A stretch of 64,000 nucleotides of DNA from Verrucomicrobiota bacterium JB023 (GCA_030673895.1 JAUTCR010000009.1:1-64000); one strand, 5' to 3'. Shown: positions 34,275-44,930, counted from the first letter of the stretch. The notes: generated by a model not told the origin, from the sequence alone. Made by a program: numbers and translations.

Positions 34275-36239
34275 CTAAATATCCTTGGGTGCACGGACGA
34301 CTCGATCCACCCCATGCTTGGTAATTATGTTGCCTCTTGTCGCCCTTCCCTTGAGCGCAATTTCACCAAATTGGAAAGGCCGGGAGACATTCCTTAGGCG
34401 CAACGCCGGCTTGAGATGGATGAGAACCGTATTGGCCGCGCTCTCTTCCTCGCTGTCGTGCACGGCGAAGTAGAGCACTCGGGTCCCCTTCCCTCCTTTG
34501 GCCAGCTCATATTCCTTGTCCCGGGTGACCCCGCCAACTTTGAAGCGCTTCGCCAGGACCGGGCCATCACGCCCCTCCCGATAAATCATGGAGTAGATTT
34601 TCTCTTCACCCTTTCTGAAAATATCGACATGGATAGGCTTCTGCCCAACAAAGACTTTCTCCGCGATCTTCACCACCCGCATAATTCCCTCTTGGGTGAA
34701 TGAAATGATGTCATCCATCCGCGAACATTTGGTGAGCGCTTCTTCTTTCTTCAATCCCCACCCTGCAAAGCCATTCTTCCGGTCGAGGTAAAGAGTCTCG
34801 TTGACCGCGACGACTTGAGTCCGGTCCACAGCTTCGAAGGTCTCGATGACCGTCTTTCGCTCGCGACCCTTGCCATACTTCTTCTTGAGATTCTCGAAAT
34901 AGCGGATGCTGTATCGCGTGAGATTGCGCAGGTTCTTCTCGGTTTCCGCAATGGCATCCTCCAGAGACTTGATCTCCTCATCGGCACGGAAGGAGTCGTA
35001 TTTAGAGATCCGTTTAATCTTAATCTCGGTCAGTCGGATGATATCATCTCGCGTGACTTCGCGCTTGAGGAGTTTCTTGAAGGGATCCAGCCCCTTGTCG
35101 ATGGCCTCGATTACAGCTTCCCAAGTCTCGCATTCCTCAATGTCGCGATAGATACGGTTCTCGATGAATATCTTCTCCAAGGAGCTGAAGTGCCACTTGT
35201 CATTGAGTTCGCCCAATCGAATCTCCAGCTCCCACTTCAGCAAATCCTTGGTCTGAAAGGCGCACCGCCGCACGATCTCCGAGACCCCGAGGAAGGCCGG
35301 CTTGCCATCCGCGATCACACAGGAATTAGGCGCAATCGAGACCTCACAGTCCGTAAACGCGAAGAGCGCGTCCCGAGCCTTCTCCGAGTCCACTCCCGGA
35401 GGCAACTGAATGGTGATGTCCGCCGTAGCGGCCGTGAAATCATCCACTTTCGAAATCTTAATTTTACCCTTCTCATTCGCCGCGACGATCGATTCAGCCA
35501 AGCTTTTGGTCGTCACCCCGAAGGGAACCTCGGTGACCCGGAGGAGGCGGCCCTTTTCAATCTCCACCTTGGCCCGCACCCGGATGCGCCCGCCGCGCAA
35601 GCCATCCTTGTAATCGGAGCAATCCATGATGCCACCGGTAGGAAAGTCCGGGTAGAGCTCGAAACTTTCCTTCCTCAGGCTCGCAATGCAGGCGTCCAGT
35701 AGCTCAATGAAGTTGTGGGGAAGAATCTTACAGGCCAAGCCCACCGCGATGCCCTCGGCCCCTTGAGCGAGAACGAGCGGAAACTTCATGGGAAGGGTCA
35801 CCGGCTCCTTGTTCCGGCCATCATAGCTCGCCGTCCACTCCGTGGTCTTCGGATTGAAGGCCACCTCCAGGGCGAAGGGAGTGAGCCGTGCCTCGATGTA
35901 TCGAGCAGCTGCCGCAGGGTCTCCGGTCAGGATGTTGCCCCAGTTCCCCTGTGTATCAATGAGTAGCTCCTTCTGCCCTAGGCCGACGATGGCGTCCTTA
36001 ATCGCGGAGTCCCCGTGCGGGTGATACTTTGTCGTGTCTCCCACGATGTTGGCCACCTTGGTGTAGCGGCCATCCTCCATCTGCCTCATCGAGTGCAGAA
36101 TCCTACGCTGGACCGGCTTCAACCCGTCTGCCAGATGCGGCACCGCCCGCTCCAGAATCACGTAGCTCGCGTAATCGATGAAGTAGTCCGAATACATCGA
36201 ACCCAAGCTGCTGTGCTCGTGACTGTCGTCTCCGTTCAT
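34275..36239 (-). CDS. Type IIA topoisomerase A subunit (ParC/GyrA type)
   Basis: DNA-cleaving subunit of about 654 residues that relaxes, decatenates or supercoils DNA with an ATPase partner. The beginning SSLGSMYSDYFIDYASYVILE and the PVQRRILHSM winged-helix segment are typical; the catalytic Tyr lies in AARYIEARLTP. The coiled-coil and C-gate region extends to about residue 460. The C-terminal part is only about 190 residues, shorter than the 6-blade GyrA domain, and lacks a clear GyrA box, so topoisomerase IV-like function is more likely. ATG 36239 was chosen because the conserved region starts about 15 residues later. The partner B subunit is not adjacent. Confidence 0.86.
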   Translation of the reverse strand: MNGDDSHEHSSLGSMYSDYFIDYASYVILERAVPHLADGLKPVQRRILHSMRQMEDGRYTKVANIVGDTTKYHPHGDSAIKDAIVGLGQKELLIDTQGNWGNILTGDPAAAARYIEARLTPFALEVAFNPKTTEWTASYDGRNKEPVTLPMKFPLVLAQGAEGIAVGLACKILPHNFIELLDACIASLRKESFELYPDFPTGGIMDCSDYKDGLRGGRIRVRAKVEIEKGRLLRVTEVPFGVTTKSLAESIVAANEKGKIKISKVDDFTAATADITIQLPPGVDSEKARDALFAFTDCEVSIAPNSCVIADGKPAFLGVSEIVRRCAFQTKDLLKWELEIRLGELNDKWHFSSLEKIFIENRIYRDIEECETWEAVIEAIDKGLDPFKKLLKREVTRDDIIRLTEIKIKRISKYDSFRADEEIKSLEDAIAETEKNLRNLTRYSIRYFENLKKKYGKGRERKTVIETFEAVDRTQVVAVNETLYLDRKNGFAGWGLKKEEALTKCSRMDDIISFTQEGIMRVVKIAEKVFVGQKPIHVDIFRKGEEKIYSMIYREGRDGPVLAKRFKVGGVTRDKEYELAKGGKGTRVLYFAVHDSEEESAANTVLIHLKPALRLRNVSRPFQFGEIALKGRATRGNIITKHGVDRVVRAPKDI

Positions 36240-36354
36240 GAAAGTGAACGCCAATGCTTGGGAGAACTTAAGCATCCCGCAAGCCCTTAGGGCGGCAGCA
36301 ATTTGCGCCCGGGCTAACCTTGCACTTCTCCCCTCGCCCTCTCTAAATGAGCTC

Positions 36355-36957
36355 GTGTCCGACTTTTCTCTTTCGACATACACTGGCGGCCTGGTTGCGA
36401 CAAACGGCCACTTCCTCACTTGCGGCGAGACCAGATTGCTCATCGACGCCCCCGACGGCGTCTTCGACTGGTTAGCAGCCAAGGGCGAGACCCCCGATGC
36501 GATTTTGCTCACCCACCAGCACTTTGATCACGTCGAGGATGCGCATCGCTTCGATTGCCCGATCCATGCCTTCTCACCGATGGACCGCGATCTCATCCTC
36601 GATGCCCGCGCCCGGGAGTGGGGCCTTCCGGTCAAGGTGGAAGACTTCAAGGTCGGCAAGATACTCAAAGAAGAACCGACGCTGACCATCGGTCAGCTCG
36701 AGCTGCAACTCATCCACGTCCCCGGCCACTCTCCCGACTCCCTCGTGTATCACCTCCCCGCCCTAGCCACCGCCTTCGCCGGCGACACCCTCTTCTGCGG
36801 AGGAGTCGGGCGCACCGACCTCCCCGGTGGCTCTCACGAGACTCTCATCTCAGGCATCAGGGAGAAATTGCTCACTCTCCCCCCCCAAACAACCTTTTAC
36901 CCCGGCCACGGCCCATCCACCACCGCGGCCGACGAGCAGGAAAACCCTTTTCTGTGA
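36355..36957 (+). CDS. MBL-fold metallo-hydrolase
   Basis: Metallo-beta-lactamase fold hydrolase of 200 residues. The metal-binding THQHFDHVED motif (THxHxDH) is near residue 55, HVPGHSPDSL holds the next His, and FAGDTLFCGGVGRTD supplies the bridging Asp. This pattern fits glyoxalase II-like or other thioester hydrolases. The start is GTG 36355; an in-frame ATG at 36238 would overlap the start of the topoisomerase gene and adds an unlikely leader. Substrate is unknown. It is divergent from the topoisomerase gene. Confidence 0.82.
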   Translation: MSDFSLSTYTGGLVATNGHFLTCGETRLLIDAPDGVFDWLAAKGETPDAILLTHQHFDHVEDAHRFDCPIHAFSPMDRDLILDARAREWGLPVKVEDFKVGKILKEEPTLTIGQLELQLIHVPGHSPDSLVYHLPALATAFAGDTLFCGGVGRTDLPGGSHETLISGIREKLLTLPPQTTFYPGHGPSTTAADEQENPFL

Positions 36958-37070
36958 GGATTTTAGCAAAAACGCGCCATCGCTGCGCATTTTCTCTTAT
37001 CACCTCCGCAAATATTGACTTACCCCTTGCGCTTCAGGCTGTCTAAGGACAGTTTCTCGCGTCTGTCACC

Positions 37071-37751
37071 ATGACCACCTTGACACGCTCTCTTTGTGCC
37101 TTTTGGAATTCCTCGATCGGCAAGAAAATTGTCGTTGCCGTCACCGGCCTCATCTTCATTGCCTTCCTCGCCGGCCACTTGATCGGCAACCTCCTCGTCT
37201 TTGTCGGGCAGGAAGCATTTAATGAATATGCCCATTGGCTGCATCACCTCGGACATGGCGGAGCCATCTGGGCCGCGCGAATCGTTCTCCTCGGATCGCT
37301 CGTTCTCCATGTTGTCGCTACCGTCTCGTTGACTCGGGCTAACCGCGCCGCCCGCCCTTCTTATGCCAAGGAGGACACCATCCAGGCGAGCCGCTCATCC
37401 CGGGTGATGATCTGGTCCGGCCTCACCGTGCTCGCGTTCATCATCTTTCACATCCTGCACTACACCGTCCGCGTCGACTCCCAGCTGGCCGAGCTAGGCA
37501 AGGAAGACCCTTGGAAAATGGTGATCGTCGGTTTCCAGAATCCGGCTGCATCCATTTTCTACGTGATTGCGATGGTCCTGCTCTGCTCTCACCTGGCCCA
37601 CGGCTTCTCGAGCGCCTTCCAGACTCTCGGCCTGAACTCGTCCAAGACCCGCCCCACCCTTCAATTGATCGGTAAAGCCTACGCCGTCTTGATTTGCCTC
37701 GGCTTCATCTCCATTCCCATCTCCATTCTCTTTTTCGGCTACGGAAACTAA
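37071..37751 (+). CDS. sdhC: Succinate dehydrogenase cytochrome b subunit
   Basis: Membrane subunit of succinate:quinone oxidoreductase, 226 residues, five hydrophobic helices. It matches the b558-type single anchor that replaces separate SdhC and SdhD: helices near 18-40, 65-90, 110-130, 155-175 and 200-220, with His residues (AGHLIGN, HILHY, SHLAHG) suited to two haems b. It is the first gene of sdhCAB, 12 bp before sdhA. Electrons pass from succinate through the flavin and iron-sulfur subunits to the quinone here. Confidence 0.92.
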   Translation: MTTLTRSLCAFWNSSIGKKIVVAVTGLIFIAFLAGHLIGNLLVFVGQEAFNEYAHWLHHLGHGGAIWAARIVLLGSLVLHVVATVSLTRANRAARPSYAKEDTIQASRSSRVMIWSGLTVLAFIIFHILHYTVRVDSQLAELGKEDPWKMVIVGFQNPAASIFYVIAMVLLCSHLAHGFSSAFQTLGLNSSKTRPTLQLIGKAYAVLICLGFISIPISILFFGYGN

Positions 37752-37763
37752 ACACCACCACCC

Positions 37764-39737
37764 ATGAGCGACCTTAACAGCAATATTCCCGAGGGCCCTT
37801 TGGCGGAAAAGTGGACCCGCTACAAGCGGTCCGCCAAGCTCATCAATCCAGCTAACAAGCGGAAATACAACGTGATCGTCGTCGGCAGCGGACTCGCTGG
37901 GGGATCGGCCGCAGCGACCCTTTCCGAGCTTGGCTACAAGGTGAAGTGCTTCTGCTATCAGGATTCACCACGCCGGGCGCACTCCATCGCGGCGCAGGGC
38001 GGCATCAACGCGGCGAAGAACTACCGCAATGATGGAGACTCCGTTTACCGTCTTTTCTACGATACACTCAAGGGTGGCGATTTCCGCTCTCGGGAGGCCA
38101 ACGTCTATCGGCTCGCCGAGGTGTCCAAGAACATCATCGACCAGTGCACGGCCCAAGGAGTTCCCTTCGCGCGGGAATACGGCGGCCTGCTCGACAACCG
38201 CTCATTCGGCGGGGCCCAGGTCTCGCGAACCTTTTATGCTCGTGGCCAGACCGGCCAGCAGCTGCTGATTGGCTGCTACCAAGCTCTCGAGAAGGAGGTC
38301 CACAAGGGAGGCGTGGAGATGTTCAATCGTCACGAAATGCTTGAGCTCGTGCTCGTCGATGGTCACGCGAAGGGTGTGATCATGCGCGACATGAAGACGG
38401 GTGAAATCTCGCGTCACTCCGCGGACACCGTCATCCTCGCCACAGGCGGCTACGGCAACGTCTTTTATCTCTCCACTAACGCCATGGGCTGCAACGTGAT
38501 GGCCGCCTGGAAGGCGCACAAGAAGGGAGCCTACTTCGCGAACCCTTGCTACACGCAGATCCACCCTACCTGCATCCCCGTCAGTGGTGATTATCAATCG
38601 AAGCTGACCCTGATGTCCGAGTCTCTCCGTAATGACGGCCGCATCTGGGTGCCGAAGAAAAAAGAAGACGCGGAAGCCATCCGCAAGGGCGAGAAAGTCG
38701 CTTCCGACATCCCCGACGAGGACCGCGATTACTACCTCGAGCGCAAGTACCCGTCCTTCGGCAACCTCGCGCCCCGGGATATCTCTTCCCGCGCTGCCAA
38801 GGAAGCGTGTGATGATGGACGGGGCGTTGCCTCCACCGGACTCGGCGTTTTCCTGGACTTCCGCGACGCCATCGAGCGACTTGGCGAAGACGCCATCCGG
38901 GCCCGCTATGGCAACCTCTTCCAGATGTATGAGAAGATCACCGGCGACAATCCCTACAAGCAGCCGATGATGATTTACCCCGCGGTCCACTACACCATGG
39001 GCGGCCTTTGGGTAGATTATAATCTGATGTCGAATGTTCCCGGCCTCCACGTCCTCGGAGAAGCCAACTTCTCCGACCATGGTGCCAACCGCCTGGGAGC
39101 TTCCGCCCTGATGCAGGGCCTCGCGGACGGCTACTTCGTTATTCCTGCCACCCTCCCGAACTACCTCGCTACCCAGAAACCGGGAACCGTCAGCACCGAC
39201 CACCCCGCCTTCGCCGAAGCCGAGAAATCAGTCAAAGAGCGCATCGACGCCCTGATGAGTGTGCAGGGCGATCGCTCCGTCGATTCCTATCACCGCGAAC
39301 TCGGACTTCTTGTCTGGGACAAGTGCGGAATGGAACGAACCAAGGAGGGCCTCGAATACGCTCTGGGTGAAATCAATCGCATCCGCGAAGACTTCTGGAA
39401 GAACGTCCGGATTCCCGGCAGCGCCGACGGCATGAATGCGGAGCTTGAGAAAGCAGGCCGCGTGGCCGATTTCTTCGAGTTTGCCTACACGCTCGTCTAC
39501 GATGCGCTCAAGCGGGAGGAATCCTGTGGAGGCCACTTCCGCGCGGAACACCAATTCACCGAGGCGGACGAGGAAGTGCAGAAAGGCCTCCTCGGGCCGG
39601 GTGAAGCCAAGCGCCATGACGACGACTTCCAATACGTCTCGGCCTGGGAATTCACCGGTGTCGGCAAGGAGCCCATCCTCCATCGTGAAGACCTCGTCTT
39701 CGAAGAAGTTCAACCAAGCGTCCGAAGCTACGTATAA
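37764..39737 (+). CDS. sdhA: Succinate dehydrogenase flavoprotein subunit
   Basis: FAD-containing catalytic subunit of 657 residues that oxidises succinate to fumarate. The dinucleotide motif [14 protein letters not shown] is near residue 35; the FAD-attaching His lies in [15 protein letters not shown]. Substrate residues are found in [12 protein letters not shown] and [14 protein letters not shown]. The C-terminal domain continues normally for the longer bacterial type found with b558 anchors. It is the middle gene of sdhCAB, with 12 bp to sdhC and 21 bp to sdhB. Confidence 0.95.
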   Translation: MSDLNSNIPEGPLAEKWTRYKRSAKLINPANKRKYNVIVVGSGLAGGSAAATLSELGYKVKCFCYQDSPRRAHSIAAQGGINAAKNYRNDGDSVYRLFYDTLKGGDFRSREANVYRLAEVSKNIIDQCTAQGVPFAREYGGLLDNRSFGGAQVSRTFYARGQTGQQLLIGCYQALEKEVHKGGVEMFNRHEMLELVLVDGHAKGVIMRDMKTGEISRHSADTVILATGGYGNVFYLSTNAMGCNVMAAWKAHKKGAYFANPCYTQIHPTCIPVSGDYQSKLTLMSESLRNDGRIWVPKKKEDAEAIRKGEKVASDIPDEDRDYYLERKYPSFGNLAPRDISSRAAKEACDDGRGVASTGLGVFLDFRDAIERLGEDAIRARYGNLFQMYEKITGDNPYKQPMMIYPAVHYTMGGLWVDYNLMSNVPGLHVLGEANFSDHGANRLGASALMQGLADGYFVIPATLPNYLATQKPGTVSTDHPAFAEAEKSVKERIDALMSVQGDRSVDSYHRELGLLVWDKCGMERTKEGLEYALGEINRIREDFWKNVRIPGSADGMNAELEKAGRVADFFEFAYTLVYDALKREESCGGHFRAEHQFTEADEEVQKGLLGPGEAKRHDDDFQYVSAWEFTGVGKEPILHREDLVFEEVQPSVRSYV

Positions 39738-39758
39738 TCCCTACCCCATCGTCCTATC

Positions 39759-40511
39759 ATGAATCTAACTCTCAAAGTTTGGAGACAGGCCGGTCCCAAT
39801 GCGGATGGCCACATCGAAACCTATCCCGCGAAGGACATTCCAGCGAGCGCGTCGTTCTTGGAGATGCTTGATATCGTCAACGAAGGCCTGATCGAACAAG
39901 GAGAGGAGCCCATCCACTTCGACCATGATTGCCGCGAAGGCATCTGTGGCATGTGCTCCCTGACCATCAACGGTGTCCCCCACGGCGATGAGCGGGCTAT
40001 CACTACCTGCCAGCTGCACATGCGCCACTTCAATGATGGCGACACCATCTGGATCGAACCCTTCCGCGCGAACTCCTTCCCTGTTCTCAAGGATCTGGTC
40101 GTCGACCGGACCGCCTTCGATCGCATCATTGCCTCCGGCGGTTACATTGATGTCCGGACCGGTTCCGCACCTGATGCGAATTCTGTCCCCATTGACAAGA
40201 AGGATGCGGACGAAGCCTTTGAAGCAGCCGCCTGCATCGGCTGCGGCGCCTGTGTGGCCGCTTGTAAGAACGCCAGCGCCATGCTCTTCGTCTCCGCGAA
40301 GGCCGCTCACCTCAACAAGCTGCCCCAGGGCCAGCCGGAGAAGGACAAGCGTGTCCTCGCCATGGTGCGCACCATGGACGGCGAGGGATTTGGCAACTGC
40401 ACCAACCAATACGAGTGCGAGGCAGCCTGCCCGAAGGAAATCAGCGTCGACAACATCGCCAAGCTCAATCGCGATTACCTCGCTGCCGTCGCACGCGAGG
40501 CAACAGTTTGA
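39759..40511 (+). CDS. sdhB: Succinate dehydrogenase iron-sulfur subunit
   Basis: Electron-transfer subunit of 250 residues. The [2Fe-2S] ligands are in [15 protein letters not shown] plus a later Cys; [14 protein letters not shown] and [10 protein letters not shown] hold the [4Fe-4S] and [3Fe-4S] ligands. It links SdhA to the membrane cytochrome b. It ends the sdhCAB operon, which has a good terminator 20 bp after the stop. Confidence 0.95.
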   Translation: MNLTLKVWRQAGPNADGHIETYPAKDIPASASFLEMLDIVNEGLIEQGEEPIHFDHDCREGICGMCSLTINGVPHGDERAITTCQLHMRHFNDGDTIWIEPFRANSFPVLKDLVVDRTAFDRIIASGGYIDVRTGSAPDANSVPIDKKDADEAFEAAACIGCGACVAACKNASAMLFVSAKAAHLNKLPQGQPEKDKRVLAMVRTMDGEGFGNCTNQYECEAACPKEISVDNIAKLNRDYLAAVAREATV

Positions 40512-40530
40512 GCCTTTTCTTATCTTTCCG

Positions 40531-40566
40531 AGGGCGTGGAGCAGAAGCTTCACGCCCTTCTTTTTT
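40531..40566 (+). terminator. Rho-independent terminator of sdhCAB
   Basis: AGGGCGTGGAGC and GCTTCACGCCCT pair over 12 bp with one G-T pair and a four-base loop; TTCTTTTTT follows. Confidence 0.9.
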
Positions 40567-40605
40567 GCGTGGCGTTCGCCCCTTCCCCGTGCGCCTTGGC
40601 CCCGC

Positions 40606-40965
40606 TCACTTCAAGATGTGGCGCCCCTTCACCCTGGTGCCACAATAGACACAATTGGGCTTCGCGGTGGAAACTTTCTGCCCGCACTTCGGACACGTCA
40701 CAATCTCATCGGCAATTTTGCCATCCAGTTGCCCATCACGAAGGTCGATCTCATTCATCTTGGAGATGAGATGCTCATCCGTGAAGCCGAGGTGCCCGCT
40801 CAACAACTCCCACATCGCTTGGCTGGCCAAGGTCAACTCCTCGATCTCTTTCTTCAAGCGAGCGTTTTCGCGACCGAGTCGATCCGTTTTGTAGTTCGCG
40901 CTAAGAGCAGCACCCGCCTTCTGTTCCCGGTGTTTGTGCTGGTCGATTGCCCATCTTAGTGTCAT
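40606..40965 (-). CDS. Small coiled-coil zinc-ribbon protein
   Basis: Protein of 119 residues. A Glu/Lys/Arg-rich helix (about 30-55) suggests a coiled coil, then a short helical domain, and at the C-terminus a zinc ribbon formed by CPKCGQKV and CVYCGTRV. ATG 40965 was chosen because it gives a compact product; the frame is open further upstream but only as the antisense of ruvB. It could bind nucleic acid or a protein partner; no family name applies. It is divergent from ruvB. Confidence 0.65.
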   Translation of the reverse strand: MTLRWAIDQHKHREQKAGAALSANYKTDRLGRENARLKKEIEELTLASQAMWELLSGHLGFTDEHLISKMNEIDLRDGQLDGKIADEIVTCPKCGQKVSTAKPNCVYCGTRVKGRHILK

Positions 40966-41070
40966 CGGGAAGAGTTTATCGGCTCCACCCCTCCCGAGAA
41001 GCGAGAATTCGATTCCGGAGTCGTCCGCACACACAGAAAACCTTGGCGATCCCTGCCTTCTTGCCGGTGA

Positions 41071-42105
41071 ATGTCCACGCGCATGAACGAGCCCTTCGAC
41101 CCGAAAGTTCCCGGCGAGGACACCCCCTTTGACGTTTCGCTCCGGCCGCCGGACTTCAGCGACTTCCACGGCCAGGACAAGGTCAAGGAGCGCCTGGTTC
41201 TCATGGTCGAGGCAGCAAAGCGCCGAGGCGATGTGCTTGAGCATGTGCTTCTCTCCGGTCCTCCGGGGCTGGGGAAAACGACCTTGGCCAACATCATCGC
41301 CAAGGCGACCGGCACCAACTTGCACACCACCTCCGGACCACAGATTGAGAAAGCAGGCGATCTGGCCGGCATCCTCACCAACCTCCAAAAGGGCGACCTG
41401 CTGTTTATCGACGAGATTCACCGCCTCCACCCCGCCATTGAGGAGTATCTCTATCCCGCCATGGAGGACTACCGCCTCGATATCATCATCGATTCCGGAC
41501 CCTCTGCCCGCTCCATCCAGCTGAATCTCCCCAAGTTCACCCTGGTCGCAGCCACCACCCGAGCCGGGAAGCTCACCGCCCCTCTCCGCTCACGCTTCGG
41601 CCTCGTCAATCGACTCGATTACTACACCTCATCCGAGCTGGCCCACATTCTCCAACGCTCCGCCGAGCTGATCAATATCCCCATCGACCAAGAGGGAGCC
41701 ACCGAGATCGCCATGCGCTCGCGAGGCACCCCCCGGATCGCCAACAACCTCCTCCGCTGGGTCCGCGACTATGCCCAAGTGAAGGCCGAGGGCTCAATCA
41801 CCGGGCCCATCGCAGCCGACGCGCTCCACATGATCGAGATTGATGACGACGGACTTGATGAGATGGACAAGCGGCTGCTCGAGGCACTCATCTTCAAGTT
41901 TCAGGGCGGACCTTGCGGGCTGAAAACTCTCGCCACCGCCCTGGGTGAAGACGAGTCCACCCTGGAAGAAGTTCACGAGCCATTTCTCATCATGCAAGGC
42001 TTCCTCAAGCGGACCCCTCGCGGCCGGGTGGCCATGCCCCCGGCCTATCAAAAGATCGGAGCTCCGTTACCGAAAAGCGACGGCCAAGCGGGCCTATTCG
42101 ACTAA
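41071..42105 (+). CDS. ruvB: Holliday junction DNA helicase RuvB
   Basis: AAA+ motor of 344 residues that drives branch migration with RuvA during recombination and repair. The Walker [12 protein letters not shown] is near residue 55, Walker [11 protein letters not shown] near 110, and the arginine-finger region follows ([11 protein letters not shown]). The winged-helix DNA-binding domain is at the C-terminus (about 260-340, with [15 protein letters not shown]). ruvA and ruvC are not adjacent. The gene overlaps the convergent MDR oxidoreductase gene by 12 bp. Confidence 0.96.
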   Translation: MSTRMNEPFDPKVPGEDTPFDVSLRPPDFSDFHGQDKVKERLVLMVEAAKRRGDVLEHVLLSGPPGLGKTTLANIIAKATGTNLHTTSGPQIEKAGDLAGILTNLQKGDLLFIDEIHRLHPAIEEYLYPAMEDYRLDIIIDSGPSARSIQLNLPKFTLVAATTRAGKLTAPLRSRFGLVNRLDYYTSSELAHILQRSAELINIPIDQEGATEIAMRSRGTPRIANNLLRWVRDYAQVKAEGSITGPIAADALHMIEIDDDGLDEMDKRLLEALIFKFQGGPCGLKTLATALGEDESTLEEVHEPFLIMQGFLKRTPRGRVAMPPAYQKIGAPLPKSDGQAGLFD

Positions 42106-43137
42106 GAGCCCCCGGAAACTTTTCATCGGAGCCTCACCGCACTCCCCCTTCACCACCACATTGCCGAAGTGCGCTCCCGAGAGCTGGTAGTCGTAGATGT
42201 CATTGGCCTCCGCGAAGGGGAAGACCCGATCCACGATGGGCCGGATTTGGTGCTCAGCCAGCGCGGCGTGGAAGTTCTCTTGCATCGCGCGGCTTCCGAC
42301 ATAGATGCCGTAAACTTGCAGGCTTTTTCCAACGATGGGAAACGGATTCACCGTCGCCTTCAGGCCCGTCAAGACGCCGATAAGACTGATGACCCCACTA
42401 TAGCGAACCGCCTTCATCGACTTCTCCAAGGTCCCCGCCCCCCCGACCTCGACCACGAGGTCAACGCCGCGTTTTTCCGTGAGGCGATAGACCTCTTTCT
42501 CCCAATCGGGCGTCGTCTTGTAATTGATGGTGTGAGTGGCACCCATCGCCTTGACCCGCTCCAACTTCTCGTCAGAACTTGAGGTCACAATGGTCTTGAT
42601 GCCATGAGCGACAGCCAATTGGAGGGCAAAGATGGACACTCCCCCGGTTCCCTGCAAAAGAATCAGGTCGCCTTTCTTGACGGGAGATTTGTGCTCGAAG
42701 AGCGCATGCCAAGCGGTCAAACCAGCACAGGGCAAAGTGGCCGCCTCCTCAGCACTCAAGTGATCCGGGTATTTGAGGAAACTTTTCTCCGGTCCCACCA
42801 CCACCTCGGCGAGCATGCCATCGGTTTCGCCACCCCCGCGAGCGACCGAGTGAATCTCCTTCGTCGTCTCTCCCTCCATCCAGTTGGGAAAGAAAAGGCC
42901 AACCACCCGATCTCCCACCTTCAGGTCCGCGACTCCCGCCCCGACCTCGACCACTTCTCCAGCGCCATCGGAGAATGGCACAATCTCCTTATCGGAGAAT
43001 TTTCGGTTCAGAATATCACGATAGTTCAAGGAAGCGGCAGCCAGCCGCACTTTCACCTCTCCGGGGCCGACCTCAGGTTCGGGAACCTCGACAGCAGTGA
43101 TCGTTTCCTGCCCGGGCTGAATCAAATACTTCTTCAT
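42094..43137 (-). CDS. MDR-family NAD(P)-dependent oxidoreductase (quinone oxidoreductase-like)
   Basis: Medium-chain dehydrogenase/reductase of 347 residues. The N-terminal GroES-like domain starts [20 protein letters not shown]; the Rossmann domain has [16 protein letters not shown]. No cluster of four structural-zinc Cys is present, so it is probably a zinc-free member such as quinone oxidoreductase, which transfers hydride from NADPH to quinones or enones. The gene lies 15 bp after a quinol monooxygenase-like gene on the same strand, which fits a quinone redox pair. The substrate is not resolved. Confidence 0.8.
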   Translation of the reverse strand: MKKYLIQPGQETITAVEVPEPEVGPGEVKVRLAAASLNYRDILNRKFSDKEIVPFSDGAGEVVEVGAGVADLKVGDRVVGLFFPNWMEGETTKEIHSVARGGGETDGMLAEVVVGPEKSFLKYPDHLSAEEAATLPCAGLTAWHALFEHKSPVKKGDLILLQGTGGVSIFALQLAVAHGIKTIVTSSSDEKLERVKAMGATHTINYKTTPDWEKEVYRLTEKRGVDLVVEVGGAGTLEKSMKAVRYSGVISLIGVLTGLKATVNPFPIVGKSLQVYGIYVGSRAMQENFHAALAEHQIRPIVDRVFPFAEANDIYDYQLSGAHFGNVVVKGECGEAPMKSFRGLLVE

Positions 43138-43152
43138 CGTTCTACTTCCCTT

Positions 43153-43446
43153 TTAGCCAATCAAACTCATCTGCTCGACAGTGAAATCGGCCACGGCCCC
43201 TTCCGTTGCTTGCGCGTATCGCTTGATGTGCTCGCTTTCCATGTGCTGGTCCCAAAGCTCTTTGGACTCCCAAATCTCGAAAAACATAAAATGGCAGGGA
43301 TCTTCATTGTTCTGGTGCAGGTCATACTTGAGGCACCCGGGCTCCGCGCGAGTTGGCCCGATGACCTTCTCTAGCTCCGCTTTGAAAAGGTCGAGACTTT
43401 CGGGGTGGGCGTGGATATTGGCGACGACAGTGAGTTGCTTATTCAT
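43153..43446 (-). CDS. ABM-domain protein (quinol monooxygenase-like, YgiN type)
   Basis: Small protein of 97 residues with the antibiotic-biosynthesis-monooxygenase fold, beginning MNKQLTVVANIHAHPESL and with the conserved EPGCLKYDLHQ and FEIWES strands. YgiN-type members oxidise quinols without metal or flavin. The 15-bp distance to the following MDR oxidoreductase suggests co-transcription and a role in quinone redox balance. Alternatively it is an uncharacterised stress dimer. Confidence 0.8.
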   Translation of the reverse strand: MNKQLTVVANIHAHPESLDLFKAELEKVIGPTRAEPGCLKYDLHQNNEDPCHFMFFEIWESKELWDQHMESEHIKRYAQATEGAVADFTVEQMSLIG

Positions 43447-43689
43447 ATCTATCTTTCTGCAAGTGGGAGCGAACTCCCTTCCTCATCCAGCGCAGCCATC
43501 GGGCCTACTCCTTGCGACGAGAAAAGAGCTGAGTCCCTGTCGACTTGCTCGCGAATATTTCAAGAGCCTCTCTCACAAATTCTTCTCCTTGGATCAGAAT
43601 GACTCTGGCCCGCGCCTTCCCTCCAGATTTCTCAATGCACGTCACCTTGCGAAGACTCGCAGAGAGCGAAACTTCTCCGCAGCCTCATC
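43447..43689. other. Region between dnaN terminator and ABM gene
   Basis: About 240 bp without a recognised gene. A minus-strand frame of 46 codons (GTG at 43645, stop at 43505) was read; its product is basic with a helix-like EEFVREALEIF, but it lacks a clear start signal and any family match. It may be noise. Confidence 0.4.
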
Positions 43690-43720
43690 AAAAAAAACGC
43701 CGACCAGTAAGAGGTCGGCG
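43690..43720 (-). terminator. Rho-independent terminator of dnaN
   Basis: On the minus strand, CGCCGACC and GGTCGGCG pair over 8 bp around a 7-base loop, followed by a run of eight T. It lies 33 bp after dnaN. Confidence 0.9.
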
Positions 43721-43752
43721 ATTGGGTTGGGTCGAAAAACTGGGATAACGGC

Positions 43753-44850
43753 TCAGCCAGTCACCCGCATCGGCATGAGGACGTAGAGGAAATTATCCGA
43801 CGAGCGCAGAACTCCCGGACTCATTTCGTCGATGAGGTCCAAGTGGATTTCATCCTCTTCCAGATTCCGCAGAGGAGCCATCAGGAACTCGGGATTGAAG
43901 GCGATAGCAAACTCGGGGCCGGAATACTGCACCGCCATCGATTCCTGAGCTTCACCGATGTCGGGTGAGTTCGCGGTGACATCCAGATTATCCGGTCCGA
44001 AGACCAGCTTGACTGAGTTTGACTTCTCTGAGGAGAGGAGTGAAACACGGCGAACGGTCTCGAAGAAAGATTCGCGGCTGAGGGTCAGGCGCTCCCGCAT
44101 TTCACCGGGAATGACCTGTCGGTAGTTGGGATAATTTCCCTCAATGAGCTTGCTGACGATGAGACTCTCACCCACCTCGAAGGCGATCTGATTCCCTTTC
44201 AGGTTCGCCGTGATCTCTCCTTCCAGCCCGACAAGGCGGGCGACCTCTTGCACGGCTTTTGTCGGGACGATGATCTCGACCTCGTGAGAGGCTGGAAATT
44301 CCAGCTCATTTTCCACCATGGCCAAGCGACGGCCATCAGTCGCGACAAGCGTCATCTTGCCTTCCTTGAAGGAGATGAAGATGCCGTTAAGGACGTAGCG
44401 AGTCTCGTCTGTCGAGATGGCGTAGGAGGTCTTCTTAAGCCCCTCCTTGAGGATTGCTTGCGGAATCTTGTAGCTCTTGCCGTCGTCAAAGTCAGGCAAG
44501 GGCGGGAACTCATCCGAGGGTAAGCCGATGATCTTGAAGAAACTGGGTCCGCTGGTGATCTTGGCGACGTTTTTCGCATCGATACTCACTTCAACTTCTG
44601 CGGAAGGAAGTTCCCTGATGATGCTGACCAAGCGCTTGACGGGCAAGGTGGTCGCGCCCTCCTTGGAGACCTCGGCCTCAACAGAACCACTGACGCCGAC
44701 ATCCAAATCCGTCGTGGTGAGCTTGAGTTTGCCATCGCTGGCTTCGATGAGAACGTTGGAGAGGATTGGCAAGGTCGTCCGGGTGCTGACGACGTGCTGC
44801 ACCTGCTGCAATCCATCCAAAAAGGCTTCTTTAGCAATGCGAAACTTCAT
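43753..44850 (-). CDS. dnaN: DNA polymerase III sliding clamp (beta subunit)
   Basis: Replicative sliding clamp of 365 residues with three repeated domains. The start MKFRIAKEAFLDGLQQVQHVV is typical, as are TRTTLPILSNVLIEA and the C-terminal MSPGVLRSSDNFLYVLMPMR, which is close to the clamp-ending PMR motif. It encircles DNA and holds the polymerase. It lies 80 bp after dnaA and ends in a strong terminator; recF, usually third, does not follow. Confidence 0.96.
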   Translation of the reverse strand: MKFRIAKEAFLDGLQQVQHVVSTRTTLPILSNVLIEASDGKLKLTTTDLDVGVSGSVEAEVSKEGATTLPVKRLVSIIRELPSAEVEVSIDAKNVAKITSGPSFFKIIGLPSDEFPPLPDFDDGKSYKIPQAILKEGLKKTSYAISTDETRYVLNGIFISFKEGKMTLVATDGRRLAMVENELEFPASHEVEIIVPTKAVQEVARLVGLEGEITANLKGNQIAFEVGESLIVSKLIEGNYPNYRQVIPGEMRERLTLSRESFFETVRRVSLLSSEKSNSVKLVFGPDNLDVTANSPDIGEAQESMAVQYSGPEFAIAFNPEFLMAPLRNLEEDEIHLDLIDEMSPGVLRSSDNFLYVLMPMRVTG

Positions 44851-44930
44851 AAGGGACCCTGTGCCCCTAGGTTTCGTGGCGAGGACATTTTTGGCAAGCT
44901 CTCATTGGGTTATGACCCGATGGCAGGGTG

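Noticed and set aside
43505-43645. 46-codon minus-strand frame between dnaN and the ABM gene
   Set aside because: GTG start without ribosome site, no family match, after a strong terminator.
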